Below are positions 43,033 through 51,453 of a stretch of 64,000 nt of DNA, piece after piece (within the stretch, counting starts at the first letter, position 1; every line of letters starts with the position of its first letter). The DNA lies in contig JAJQRF010000002.1 of NCBI GenBank assembly GCA_021228405.1, positions 62,001 through 126,000 of the forward strand, given 5' to 3'. The notes under the pieces are model-generated. The model was not told the origin of the DNA, ran no database searches, and saw only the letters and a program-made list of their open reading frames with translations. The position numbers and the translations under genes were made by a program. This DNA comes from Pyrinomonadaceae bacterium (GTDB taxonomy: Bacteria > Acidobacteriota > Blastocatellia > Pyrinomonadales > Pyrinomonadaceae).

Positions 43033-44421
43033 TTAAACCGTTTTAGAAAATACAGGCTTTTCCGCCATCATTTTCTCTAAATAAGCATCGAAACACATCG
43101 CGATGTTGCGAATCACCAGAATGCCCGAGTCCACGACTTTGATTTTGTCAGCGTCATTTTCAAGCAGTCCGTCCTTGATAAAAACATCCAATTTCGTAAC
43201 GTCCGACGCGAAATAATTTTCAAAATTAATATTGAATTTCGTTTCGATGTCGCGCTTGTCGATTTCGAGATTGCACATCAACTGCATGATCGTTTCCTTG
43301 CGGATGTGATCGTCGGCGGTCATTCGATAACCAACGGCGGTTGCGGGCAGATTTTCGTTGACTCGTTTGTAATATTCGCGGATATTTTTCAGATTTTGCG
43401 CGTAAATATTTTCAAACTGCGAAATCGCCGAAAGCCCGAAAGCGTAAACGTCACAGCCGGATTTGGTCGAATAACCTTGAAAATTGCGGTAAAGCGTACC
43501 GTTTTTCTGCGCGATCGCAAGCTCGTCGGTCGGCTTTGCGAAATGATCCATTCCGATGTATTCGTAACCTGCATCCATCAATTTTTCAATCGTCATTTTC
43601 AAAATCTGCAAGCGCATTTCGGTCGAAGGCAAATCTTCGGCTTTAATGAGCTTCATATGTTTTTTCAGCCACGGAACGTGCGCGTAATTGAAAACGGCGA
43701 TACGATCGGGCGAAATTTCAGCGACCTTTTCAATGGTTTCGGTAAAACTTTCGAGCGTCTGAAACGGCAAACCGTAGATCAGATCGAGATTGATACTTTG
43801 AAAACCGAGTTCCCGTGCCCACGTGACCGTTTGCCGCGTAAGTTCTTCCGATTGAATACGATTGACGGCTTTCTGGACTTCGTAATTAAAATCCTGCACG
43901 CCGAAGCTCGTGCGGTTAAAGCCGACTTCACGCAAGGCTTTCAAATGGTCAAACGTCAGTTCACGCGGATCGATCTCGACACTTGCTTCGATCTCGCCGG
44001 AAAAATCGAAACGTTCCTTTATGTTCAGACCGATGTCGCGGATTTCGTCAGGAAAAAGATGTGTCGGAGTTCCGCCGCCCCAATGAAGCTGTTCGACCTT
44101 TCTTCTTTTCGACATCAGCGGAACGAGCAAATCCATTTCCTTTTTCAGATAACGGTTGTATTCGGCAATGTGCTCACGTTTTTGGGTAACGATCATATTA
44201 CAGCCGCAAAAATAGCAAAGCGTGTCGCAGAACGGAAAGTGAAAATAGAGCGAGATCGGCGCGTTGCTGTCGGTTGAGTTGGTTTCGACGATTTCACGTC
44301 TGAAATCTTCGCGCGTAAATTCGGACGAAAAAAGCGGCGCGGTCGGATACGACGTGTAACGCGGTCCGGGCTGATTGAATTTTTTCAGAATATCCGTGTC
44401 TAAATGTTTGAAACTGCTCAT
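43033..44421 (-). CDS. hemN: Oxygen-independent coproporphyrinogen III oxidase HemN
   Basis: A 462-residue radical SAM enzyme that decarboxylates coproporphyrinogen III to protoporphyrinogen IX without oxygen. The cluster cysteines Cys65, Cys69, Cys72 and Cys74 (FCDTLCYFCGC) and QLHWGGGTPTHL are as in true HemN, which separates it from HemW. Its presence with an oxygen-using HemY suggests growth at low or variable oxygen. The start is ATG 44421; the 3' end lies in the next hairpin region. Confidence 0.97.
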   Translation of the reverse strand: MSSFKHLDTDILKKFNQPGPRYTSYPTAPLFSSEFTREDFRREIVETNSTDSNAPISLYFHFPFCDTLCYFCGCNMIVTQKREHIAEYNRYLKKEMDLLVPLMSKRRKVEQLHWGGGTPTHLFPDEIRDIGLNIKERFDFSGEIEASVEIDPRELTFDHLKALREVGFNRTSFGVQDFNYEVQKAVNRIQSEELTRQTVTWARELGFQSINLDLIYGLPFQTLESFTETIEKVAEISPDRIAVFNYAHVPWLKKHMKLIKAEDLPSTEMRLQILKMTIEKLMDAGYEYIGMDHFAKPTDELAIAQKNGTLYRNFQGYSTKSGCDVYAFGLSAISQFENIYAQNLKNIREYYKRVNENLPATAVGYRMTADDHIRKETIMQLMCNLEIDKRDIETKFNINFENYFASDVTKLDVFIKDGLLENDADKIKVVDSGILVIRNIAMCFDAYLEKMMAEKPVFSKTV

Positions 44422-44433
44422 AACTTTTATTTT

Positions 44434-44645
44434 TTAGCCACGAACAAACACGAAAGAACACGAAAATTTTCAAGAAAATTTAACCACAGATAGACACAGA
44501 TCAACACGGATAAGGATAGACAAATCAAAATGATTTTGATTTGTCATATCTCTTAAAAATCTGTGTCTATCTGTGTTCATCTGTGGTTTAAAGATGGTTT
44601 TATTCTTTTCTTATTTTCGTGTCTTTTCGTGTTTTTCGTGGCTAA
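44434..44645. repeat. Triple nested inverted repeat between hemN and hemE
   Basis: Three nested repeats: an outer one, TTAGCCACGAACAAACACG (from 44434) with CGTGTTTTTCGTGGCTAA (to 44645); a middle one, TTAACCACAGATAGACACAG (from 44479) with CTGTGTTCATCTGTGG; and an inner one, GACAAATCAAAA with TTTTGATTTGTC (44519-44545). The outer and middle arms are made of CACGAAA and CACAGAT direct repeats. The gap is about 240 nt and contains nothing else. Confidence 0.85.
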
Positions 44646-44662
44646 TCTCCCTTTCCCAGAAG

Positions 44663-45694
44663 CTATTTACTACTCAATTCCCGGACACATTCGACCAGAT
44701 ACTGGACGTTTTCGACGGGCGTTTTCGATAAAATTCCGTGTCCGAGATTGAAAATATGTCCGCCGCCTTCGCCGTAAGAGCGCAAAACGCGTTCGGTTTC
44801 CTTTCTGATCTTTTCCTTCGGCGCAAACAAAACCGTCGGGTCGAGATTTCCCTGCAAAGCTTTTCTGCCTGAAATCTCAGCCCGAACACGGCTTAATTCC
44901 TTCGTCCAGTCAACGCCGAGAACGTCGCATTTCAATTGCGCCAGATTTTGATATGAACCGACACCTTTTGCGAAAACGATGATCGGAACGCCTTTCGACT
45001 GCAAATTATCGCAGATATAACTGATGTATTTCAGCGAATATTCTTCAAAATCGGCTGGCGACAAAATGCTTGCCCAAGTGTCGAAAATCTGTACCGCATC
45101 GCATCCGGCATCGATCTTCGCCTGTAAATATTCGACGACCGAATCCGCCAAAATCTGCAAAAGTTTGTGCGCGGATTCGGGTTCGTTGTAGACAAAACTC
45201 TTGATAATATCGAAGTTTTTTGAGCCTTTACCTTCGACCATATAAGTCGCCAGCGTCCACGGACTTCCCGAAAAACCGATGAGCGGAACGCGCCCGTTCA
45301 GCTTTTCTTTCGTCATTTTCACGGCTTGCATCACGTAATCGAGCCGCGAAAGCGTTTCGTCCGTTTCGAGATTTTCAATTTGCCCGATTGACCGAATCGG
45401 TTCGCTGAAAACCGGACCTTTCGATTCGATCAGTTCAAGGTGCATTCCCATCGCTTCGGGAATTACCAAAATATCCGAAAACAAAATCGCCGCGTCCGTA
45501 TCGACAATATCGATCGGCTGAATGGTTATTTCCGAAGCGAGTTCCGGCGTTTTACAGCTCGTCAAAAAATCGTATTTTTCACGAAGCGCACGATATTCCG
45601 GCAAATAACGTCCTGCTTGGCGCATAATCCAGATCGGCGTGCGCTCGGTCTGTTCGCCTTTACAGGCTCTGATAAATAATGAATCTTTACTCAA
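44663..45694 (-). CDS. hemE: Uroporphyrinogen decarboxylase HemE
   Basis: A 343-residue enzyme that decarboxylates uroporphyrinogen III to coproporphyrinogen III in the cytosol. The family motifs are present: RTPIWIMRQAGRYLPEYR near the N-terminus, GFSGSPWTLATYMVEGKGS and FDTWASILSPADFEEYS. The start is a TTG at 45694 with the ribosome site AAGGAAATTATT, a spacing that makes this start convincing. It precedes hemN after a long hairpin. Confidence 0.96.
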   Translation of the reverse strand: MSKDSLFIRACKGEQTERTPIWIMRQAGRYLPEYRALREKYDFLTSCKTPELASEITIQPIDIVDTDAAILFSDILVIPEAMGMHLELIESKGPVFSEPIRSIGQIENLETDETLSRLDYVMQAVKMTKEKLNGRVPLIGFSGSPWTLATYMVEGKGSKNFDIIKSFVYNEPESAHKLLQILADSVVEYLQAKIDAGCDAVQIFDTWASILSPADFEEYSLKYISYICDNLQSKGVPIIVFAKGVGSYQNLAQLKCDVLGVDWTKELSRVRAEISGRKALQGNLDPTVLFAPKEKIRKETERVLRSYGEGGGHIFNLGHGILSKTPVENVQYLVECVRELSSK

Positions 45695-45767
45695 AATAAT
45701 TTCCTTAAAAGACAGAAACCCGCACGTTAGTAAGGGTTTCTTTAGTTTAGAATTTTTCCGCCCTTGC

Positions 45768-46508
45768 TTACGCGCTGGCTTCTGCCTCTTTCCTCAAATA
45801 ATCAACTAATTCAACCGCAAAATCTTCTGCGGATGCTTTTTTTGCAATGAAATCAGCTTCCAGATTTTGCTTTCCGAAAAAATCGGCGGTCGTTCTTCCG
45901 ATCACGGCGATTTTCGTTTTTTCCAAAAACTTTTCGCCGAATTGCTCTAAAAAACTTTCCGCACCGCTCGGGCTGAAAAAACACACAAACACGATTTCGT
46001 CCCGTTTCGCTTCAATTTCAATTTTCAAACTATCTTCGATGACGATTTTATGCGTTTCGTAAACTATTTCTTCATCTAGCGAAGCGATTTTCTTCAAAAA
46101 TTCTTTGACCTTTCCGAGCGATCTTTCCCCGCGAATGAAAAGAAACTTTTTGTCCTTCAATTCGTCAAGCGTAATCTTTTCAAGCATTTCCTGCGCCGTG
46201 TTCGCCGTTTCGTCAAAGGATAAAAGGATGTTCTTATCCTTTAAAGTATCAAAACTCTTTCTTCCCAAAACGTAAACTTTTCCGCCGTAATTCTGTTTGG
46301 AAAAAATCTCCCGTTCGGCAATTTCCGTCGCTTTTTGACTCGTCAAAAAAATTCCGTCGTAATTTTTCGCGGCAATTTTCGTGTTTAAATCTGCTGAATT
46401 TTCAATTTCGACGGTTTCAATGGTCGGCAGATTCACAACCGAAAAACCGTTTTCCTGTAAAATCCGGCTGAAATTATCAAATTTTCTGACGACCAAAACT
46501 GTCGGCAT
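45768..46508 (-). CDS. hemD: Uroporphyrinogen-III synthase HemD
   Basis: A 246-residue two-domain protein of the very variable HemD family. It ring-closes hydroxymethylbilane to uroporphyrinogen III. The segments PTVLVVRKFDNFSRILQENG, GIFLTSQKATE and FFSPSGAESFLEQFG fit the family, and placement after hemC settles the call. The ATG at 46508 overlaps the hemC stop as TAATG, so translation is coupled. A longer upstream frame exists but would lie inside hemC. Confidence 0.88.
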   Translation of the reverse strand: MPTVLVVRKFDNFSRILQENGFSVVNLPTIETVEIENSADLNTKIAAKNYDGIFLTSQKATEIAEREIFSKQNYGGKVYVLGRKSFDTLKDKNILLSFDETANTAQEMLEKITLDELKDKKFLFIRGERSLGKVKEFLKKIASLDEEIVYETHKIVIEDSLKIEIEAKRDEIVFVCFFSPSGAESFLEQFGEKFLEKTKIAVIGRTTADFFGKQNLEADFIAKKASAEDFAVELVDYLRKEAEASA

Positions 46509-47464
46509 TAAAATAAAACCTCGCCCGTTGCATCTGCGACGGCGTTTCGCGCTCCGCCTAATATTTCCAACGCGCCCGCATCCAAACATTTTTCGGCTAA
46601 ACGGATTCCCAAATCTTCCGCCGAATCCTTCGCACCGCTTATCGAATCGCGGATAACTTGTTTGCCGTCAAGACTTCCGACAAATCCGCGTAAAACGATC
46701 TCGCCGTTTTCCAAAAACGCATTTGCCCCGATCGGAACCTGACAGCCGCCCTCCAAACGCCGTAAAAAGGCACGTTCCGCCGTGATACAGACGTTTGTGT
46801 CCGCGTCGTCGAGCGTTTCCAGCATTGCGGCGATTTCCGCATCGTCCTCGCGAATTTCAACCGCCATTACACCTTGACCGACGGCAGGAAGCAGAATTTC
46901 GGTCGGGATAATTTGCGTGATATATTTGTCCAAACCCAAACGGTGAACGCCGGCATAAGCCAGAATCATTCCGTCCAAATCCGACGCAAGAAATCTTTCG
47001 ATGCGTGTCGGCACATTGCCGCGAATTTCGACGATCTCCAGATCGGGACGAAATACCAAAAGCTGACTTTTACGACGCAAACTCCCCGTCGCAACTTTCG
47101 CGTTTTTCGGCAAATCCGCGATTGATGAATAATTTTTTGAAATGAAAATGTCGTTCGGCGTTTCGCGTTTTGAAACCGCACCGATCTTTAATCCGGCGGG
47201 TTGCGTGGTCGGTAAATCCTTCAAACTGTGAACTGCCAGATCGATTTCTTCAGCAATCAGCGCGTGTTCGATCTCTTTAGTGAAAAGTCCTTTGTCGCCG
47301 ATCTTTGAAAGCGCGGTGTCCAAAACGGCATCGCCTTTCGTTTTGATGATGCGGACATCGAACGCCGCTTGGGGAAAATGTTTTTCAAGTAAATTTTTGG
47401 TAAAACCCGTCTGCCACAAGGCTAAATCGCTTCCCCTCGATCCGATTGTAAATTTACGCTCCAA
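46508..47464 (-). CDS. hemC: Porphobilinogen deaminase (hydroxymethylbilane synthase) HemC
   Basis: A 318-residue enzyme that joins four porphobilinogens to hydroxymethylbilane. The dipyrromethane cofactor attaches to Cys241 (LEGGCQVPIG), and Asp83 (HSLKDLPT) and SRGSDLALWQT are conserved. The start is a TTG at 47464, inside the end of hemA, with GAGG upstream; the overlap with hemA is 11 nt. The downstream hemD starts on the stop codon. Confidence 0.97.
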   Translation of the reverse strand: MERKFTIGSRGSDLALWQTGFTKNLLEKHFPQAAFDVRIIKTKGDAVLDTALSKIGDKGLFTKEIEHALIAEEIDLAVHSLKDLPTTQPAGLKIGAVSKRETPNDIFISKNYSSIADLPKNAKVATGSLRRKSQLLVFRPDLEIVEIRGNVPTRIERFLASDLDGMILAYAGVHRLGLDKYITQIIPTEILLPAVGQGVMAVEIREDDAEIAAMLETLDDADTNVCITAERAFLRRLEGGCQVPIGANAFLENGEIVLRGFVGSLDGKQVIRDSISGAKDSAEDLGIRLAEKCLDAGALEILGGARNAVADATGEVLF

Positions 47465-48707
47465 CTTGAAACCTCGCTGAAAATGCCGCTTCCTTCATCG
47501 CGACTAATTTATTGACAACCTCGATATGTCCGCCTAAATCCGTCCCTTTCTGCATCGCCAATTTGTGCAGATGCGGTAAATTGCCGAGTAAAAATTCTTT
47601 CACGCGGACAATTTCCCGTTGCGTAGCCGCGTCGGGTTTTGCGCCCGCGTTCATTGTCGAAGGAAGGAGCGGAAGCGAATAGTACCAGATCAGAAAGTCC
47701 GACATTTCCTTCATCACCATCTGCTGAACGAGCGGCAGATCAGCTATCCGGCGTTGATGATTTTTATCAACAATCGCGTTTAAATCGTCAATATTTTTTA
47801 ATTCTACCACATCGCATTCGGCTGTTTCGGACGCGATGTCACGCGGAACGGCGATGTCGATGAGCAGAATATTTTTTGTTTGGTTCGTGAAATCCGCTTT
47901 TTCAAGAATATGCGCGGGCGAACTCGTCGAACTTACGACAACATCGGTTTCATTGAGATAATTTCTAAAATCGGCAAATTCGATCACTTCACCTTCAAAA
48001 TCGCCTTCCGATTTAAGACTTTCGAGAAGCGCGTCGGCATTTGCGCGGGTGCGGTTCGTGATGTATATTTTGCCGACTTTTTTCTTCGTCAGATATTCCG
48101 CCGTCAAACGTGCCATACTTCCCGCGCCGATAATGAGAACGGTTTTGTTTGCAAGACTTCCGAGCGTTTGCCGCGCAAGTTCGACCGCCGCCGAACTGAT
48201 CGAAACCGCGCCTTTGTGCAGGCTCGTTTCGGTGCGAACTTGTTTTCCGAGCTTGAAACTGCGCTGAAACATCTGATTCAGCAATTTTCCGGTCGCTTTG
48301 TTTTTTTCCGCCAACTGAAAGGAATCGCGCACTTGCCCCAAAATCTGCATATCGCCGACGATCTTTGAGTCGAGGCTGGTCGTGACGCGGAAAAGCTGTT
48401 GACAGGCGGCGCACGAAACCATTCCGAAGAAATCTTCCCGTCTGACGAAATCGCCCGCCTTTTTGAAATCTATCACTAAATCCTTGTAGTAATCCAGATC
48501 GAGGTCGGTGCGCGACGTTACACCGTAAATTTCGATGCGGTTACACGTCGAGATAACGACGACCTCATCGAGCGTTTTTCTGAATTCATCGAGCAGTGCG
48601 GGAATTTCCGCATCTTGCACGTAAATTTTCTCACGGACTTCAACCGAAATCGTTTTGTGATTGATACCGATGGCGAATAAGATTGATTGATTACTGACTT
48701 CTCTCAA
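47454..48707 (-). CDS. hemA: Glutamyl-tRNA reductase HemA
   Basis: A 417-residue enzyme that reduces glutamyl-tRNA(Glu) to glutamate-1-semialdehyde, the first committed step of heme synthesis in this operon. The active-site Cys55 lies in VISTCNRIEIYG, and the NADPH domain has VLIIGAGSMARLTAEYL. The start is a TTG at 48707, with no earlier start in frame; the ribosome site is weak, perhaps limiting the entry into the pathway. An inverted repeat AATAAACT/AGTTTATT (48717-48756) lies in the leader. Confidence 0.96.
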   Translation of the reverse strand: MREVSNQSILFAIGINHKTISVEVREKIYVQDAEIPALLDEFRKTLDEVVVISTCNRIEIYGVTSRTDLDLDYYKDLVIDFKKAGDFVRREDFFGMVSCAACQQLFRVTTSLDSKIVGDMQILGQVRDSFQLAEKNKATGKLLNQMFQRSFKLGKQVRTETSLHKGAVSISSAAVELARQTLGSLANKTVLIIGAGSMARLTAEYLTKKKVGKIYITNRTRANADALLESLKSEGDFEGEVIEFADFRNYLNETDVVVSSTSSPAHILEKADFTNQTKNILLIDIAVPRDIASETAECDVVELKNIDDLNAIVDKNHQRRIADLPLVQQMVMKEMSDFLIWYYSLPLLPSTMNAGAKPDAATQREIVRVKEFLLGNLPHLHKLAMQKGTDLGGHIEVVNKLVAMKEAAFSARFQVGA

Positions 48708-49307
48708 GGTTATTACAATAAACTTCAGGACTTATGTAAGTTTTCAGAGTTTATTTCCTCATTTGTTTAAAATTTTATCAAAAACTGACCCGAAATGCGG
48801 AACTGCGTTTATTAGCATCGCTGATAAAATATATAAGTTATGAAATTCCGCTTAAAGGCTTTGGGTGCCCGAAACCGAATTGGCAAGCCGTTTTTTGATT
48901 CGTATCTATATGCAAAATCAGCTTTTTACGTGAAAACTATTACGTTGTAAAAGTGCCGGATACTTATATTTTGCGTGACAAGAGCGAAACTTGCAGTTAC
49001 CGTTCGGCTTTGAATTTTTTCCGTTATTCAAACTGTTCAAAAAGTCCTTCGGAAAAACTCAAAAGGCATTAGTGCAAACCTTATTCCACATTCTTCGCAA
49101 TTTCCAAAGCGGCGGATTCAGGACGAACTATTATTTAACTAAAAATTTCCCGATCGGGTTGATAAACCTCTGATTTACTCCGAAAAACGGAGTAAATTGT
49201 CCTGTTTGACATATAGATGCAGATGGGCGGAAATAAACCGGATAAAAAAGCAAAGGAACCGAAAAAATGCGGTTCCTTTGCTTTTTTATGATTTTACCGG
49301 GTTATCT
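48708..49307. other. 600-nt spacer upstream of the heme operon
   Basis: No gene I can support. The heme-operon leader contains the weak hairpin AATAAACT/AGTTTATT (48717-48756). TTTACTCCG and CGGAGTAAA (about 49174-49196) form a short hairpin. The end near 49244 holds the terminator of the anti-sigma gene. A 60-codon frame from 48991 begins with TTG and lacks a ribosome site, so I do not annotate it. Confidence 0.5.
49244..49287 (-). terminator. Rho-independent terminator of the RskA-like gene
   Basis: AAAAAAGCAAAGGAACC (49244-49260) is the exact inverse of GGTTCCTTTGCTTTTTT (49271-49287) with a 10-nt loop. It is 21 nt after the anti-sigma stop codon. Confidence 0.88.
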
Positions 49308-50177
49308 TTATGTGGAAACTTTCGCAACTGCCATGACTTTTTCCAACCCTGACACAACCACGCCGCCCGGTTTTTCAGCGGTTACGGCAAACATCGTCGG
49401 TTTTTTAATCTTGATTTTTGCATCGATCGGGATAATCACGTCGCCGCTTGAATCGACATCGAAAACGCCGCCGTCAACCGGAGTTTTCGCGTTTTGGCTT
49501 TCGTCAAAAATCCAAAGCTGGTATGTTTCCTTCGTTTTGTCGTTGACGGGCAGATTACTGAAACGAATAAACCCTTTCTGCGTCGAATTGCTCCAGACAA
49601 CGTCACCTTTCACGTTTTGCGGTTTTTTCGGGTCTAAATCCGTCCACGCCCCCTTTACCAGATCGGGCGCAGATGCGACAAGCTGTTCGAGTTGTTGCGG
49701 CAAAGCGGGTGTCGGCGTGGGCGTTGCCGCCGGAACGTAAACAAATTCCTTAACGGGTTTTGCAAGCCAAATGTTGAGCGCAAGCGCAACACAAGCGGCG
49801 GCAACCGCCCATCCGAGCCAGTTCGTATTGATTAGTTTACCGAGAAAGCCTTCGCCTGCATTAACTTCGGCTTCTCTTTCCTTCTTTTTGCGCGGTTCAA
49901 ATTCTAAAACTTTTCCTTTCGGTTCTGCCGCTTTTCCGAAAAAATTCTCCGCATCCGCTAAAATCTTCGATCTCAGGTGCGTGGGCATTTCTTCGTTCGT
50001 ATCGATCATCGAAAGATTGATCGCCGCCGTCGTGAGCGCGATCGAATCGTCATCCGCCCAATCCGGAAACTGTTTAAATAATTCTTCCAATTCCCTTTCT
50101 TCTTCCTTGCCTAAACCCGCCGTTTCGCGCAGTGTCAAAAGGTCCAGCAATCTTTCTTGTTTTTCCAAGTCGTTCAT
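49308..50177 (-). CDS. RskA-like anti-sigma factor
   Basis: A 289-residue single-pass membrane protein. The N-terminal helical region (LLDLLTLRETAGLGKEEEREL) has the anti-sigma fold without the zinc-finger residues. One membrane helix lies near residues 121-139 (LGWAVAAACVALALNIWL), and a Pro/Thr-rich linker follows. The C-terminal domain includes GFIRFSNLPVNDKTKETYQL and QLWIFDESQNAKTP, a strong match to the anti-sigma-K factor RskA. It overlaps the sigma gene by 4 nt and would hold that sigma factor at the membrane. Confidence 0.88.
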   Translation of the reverse strand: MNDLEKQERLLDLLTLRETAGLGKEEERELEELFKQFPDWADDDSIALTTAAINLSMIDTNEEMPTHLRSKILADAENFFGKAAEPKGKVLEFEPRKKKEREAEVNAGEGFLGKLINTNWLGWAVAAACVALALNIWLAKPVKEFVYVPAATPTPTPALPQQLEQLVASAPDLVKGAWTDLDPKKPQNVKGDVVWSNSTQKGFIRFSNLPVNDKTKETYQLWIFDESQNAKTPVDGGVFDVDSSGDVIIPIDAKIKIKKPTMFAVTAEKPGGVVVSGLEKVMAVAKVST

Positions 50178-50728
50178 ACCGAAACCTCCTTATTCATACT
50201 GCCTAAACCTAAAAACTCTCTCACTTGCAAAAGCCCGCGCCGGGCGTGTGTTTTGACTGTTCCGAGGGGAATTCCGGTTGCATCCGAAATTTCCTGATGC
50301 GATAAACCCTGAATTATCGAAAGCTGTAAAACCTGCCGCTGTTCGGGGCGCAAAACTTCTAAAGCCTTTGCCGCTTCTTTTGCTTCGACACTCATCTGCA
50401 AATTTCCGTCCGAATTATTGACGGGTTCAACGGTTAAATCTTCGAGTGAATCGGGCGAAAGCCGCCGGTTAGAGTGTCTTAAACGGTCGATCAAACGTCT
50501 TCGTGCAATCATCGCAATAAAAGTTGTTTCCGAAGATTGTGAAGCATCAAACCGTCCGGCATTTTTCCAGATGTCTATAAAAATTTCCTGAACCGCATCT
50601 TCCGCGTCGTCCGTGTTCGGCGACATCCGCCGAGCCAAAGACCAGACAAGACCGCCGTAGGATTTCAAACAATCTTGAACGGCGGTCTTATCTCCTGAAG
50701 CAATGCGTTGTAGAATGGCTTGAGTCAC
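50174..50728 (-). CDS. ECF sigma factor, SigK-like
   Basis: A 184-residue ECF sigma factor: region 2 with VWSLARRMSPNTDDAEDAVQ and EIFIDIWKNAGRFD, and region 4 with RQVLQLSIIQGLSHQEISDA and TGIPLGTVKTHARRGLLQVREFL. The pairing with an RskA-like anti-sigma and a fasciclin gene directly upstream (transcribed first) is like the mycobacterial SigK arrangement. A promoter for the pair may lie in the 89-nt gap after the fasciclin gene; I see no clear consensus there. Confidence 0.92.
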   Translation of the reverse strand: MTQAILQRIASGDKTAVQDCLKSYGGLVWSLARRMSPNTDDAEDAVQEIFIDIWKNAGRFDASQSSETTFIAMIARRRLIDRLRHSNRRLSPDSLEDLTVEPVNNSDGNLQMSVEAKEAAKALEVLRPEQRQVLQLSIIQGLSHQEISDATGIPLGTVKTHARRGLLQVREFLGLGSMNKEVSV

Positions 50729-50817
50729 AATAATCGTCCGAATAAATTATAAACTCTAAACTACTCTATTTCGCCGCAAAATGCCAAATTTTGAATTCGT
50801 TTACTCAAACAAATAAT

Positions 50818-51336
50818 TTATTTCGGCATTAACACCATATCGATAACATGAATCGTACCGTTTGAAGCCGCAACGTCGGCTTTTACCACGGTCGCCTTGT
50901 TAATCATTACCTTCCCGTTTTTCGCCTTGATCATTACCTCCTGCCCTTGTAGAGTCGTGGCTTTGTTCATTTTCATAACGTCCGCCGCTTTGACGTTTCC
51001 CGAAACGATATGATAGGTCAAAACTTTGACAAGCATATCTTTATTTTCAGGCTTCAATAAATTTTCGACCGTTCCGGCGGGAAGTTTGGCAAATGCTTCG
51101 TCGGTCGGAGCAAAAACCGTCAAAGGACCTTCGCCCATCAGTTCATCGTCCAAACCTGCCGCTTTTGCCGCCGCCAAAAGCGTATTGAACATTCCCGTTG
51201 CCGCCGCTGTTTCGGCGATGTTCTTTGTCTGCCCCATCATTTTGTCGCCGCTCTTTTTCATCATCCCGTCCTGAGCAAAGACCATCAATGGTGCTAAAAC
51301 TAAAATTCCCGCTAAACTAAATAATAATTTTTTCAT
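50818..51336 (-). CDS. Secreted fasciclin-domain protein
   Basis: A 172-residue exported protein with a signal peptide (about 1-22, ending MVFAQ). It carries one fasciclin (FAS1) domain with the H1 motif GPLTVFAPTDEAFAKLPAGT and the H2 motif ATVVKADVAASNGTIHVIDM VLMP. FAS1 domains mediate cell adhesion or bind ligands at the surface. Ribosome site GGGAGAGG before the ATG. In mycobacteria the SigK regulon drives fasciclin proteins MPT70 and MPT83, so control by the sigma/anti-sigma pair beside it is likely. A perfect palindrome in the leader (51371-51392) may be an operator. Confidence 0.93.
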   Translation of the reverse strand: MKKLLFSLAGILVLAPLMVFAQDGMMKKSGDKMMGQTKNIAETAAATGMFNTLLAAAKAAGLDDELMGEGPLTVFAPTDEAFAKLPAGTVENLLKPENKDMLVKVLTYHIVSGNVKAADVMKMNKATTLQGQEVMIKAKNGKVMINKATVVKADVAASNGTIHVIDMVLMPK

Positions 51337-51370
51337 AACCTCTCCCTATACTCTTTGAATTAAATTTTTA

Positions 51371-51392
51371 GACAAAAGCATTAACTTTTGTC
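51371..51392. promoter_or_regulatory. Palindrome upstream of the fasciclin gene
   Basis: GACAAAAG (51371-51378) and CTTTTGTC (51385-51392) are perfect inverted repeats with a 6-nt gap, 35 nt before the fasciclin start. It could be an operator or the 3' end hairpin of the VKOR gene; the lack of a strong T-run argues for the former. Confidence 0.4.
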
Positions 51393-51453
51393 CTTCACAA
51401 TTTAAATTCGTCGGTTTTCGGGAATCGGTTTTAAAGAAAAAAAATTTTCGTAA

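Noticed and set aside
43306-44277. A 323-codon frame antisense to hemN
   Set aside because: It mirrors a real radical SAM gene; its protein has no known motif.
48991-49173. A 60-codon frame in the 600-nt spacer
   Set aside because: It starts with TTG, has no ribosome site and no domain.
49267-49740. A 157-codon frame antisense to the anti-sigma gene
   Set aside because: The minus-strand RskA-like gene is supported by its domain and operon.
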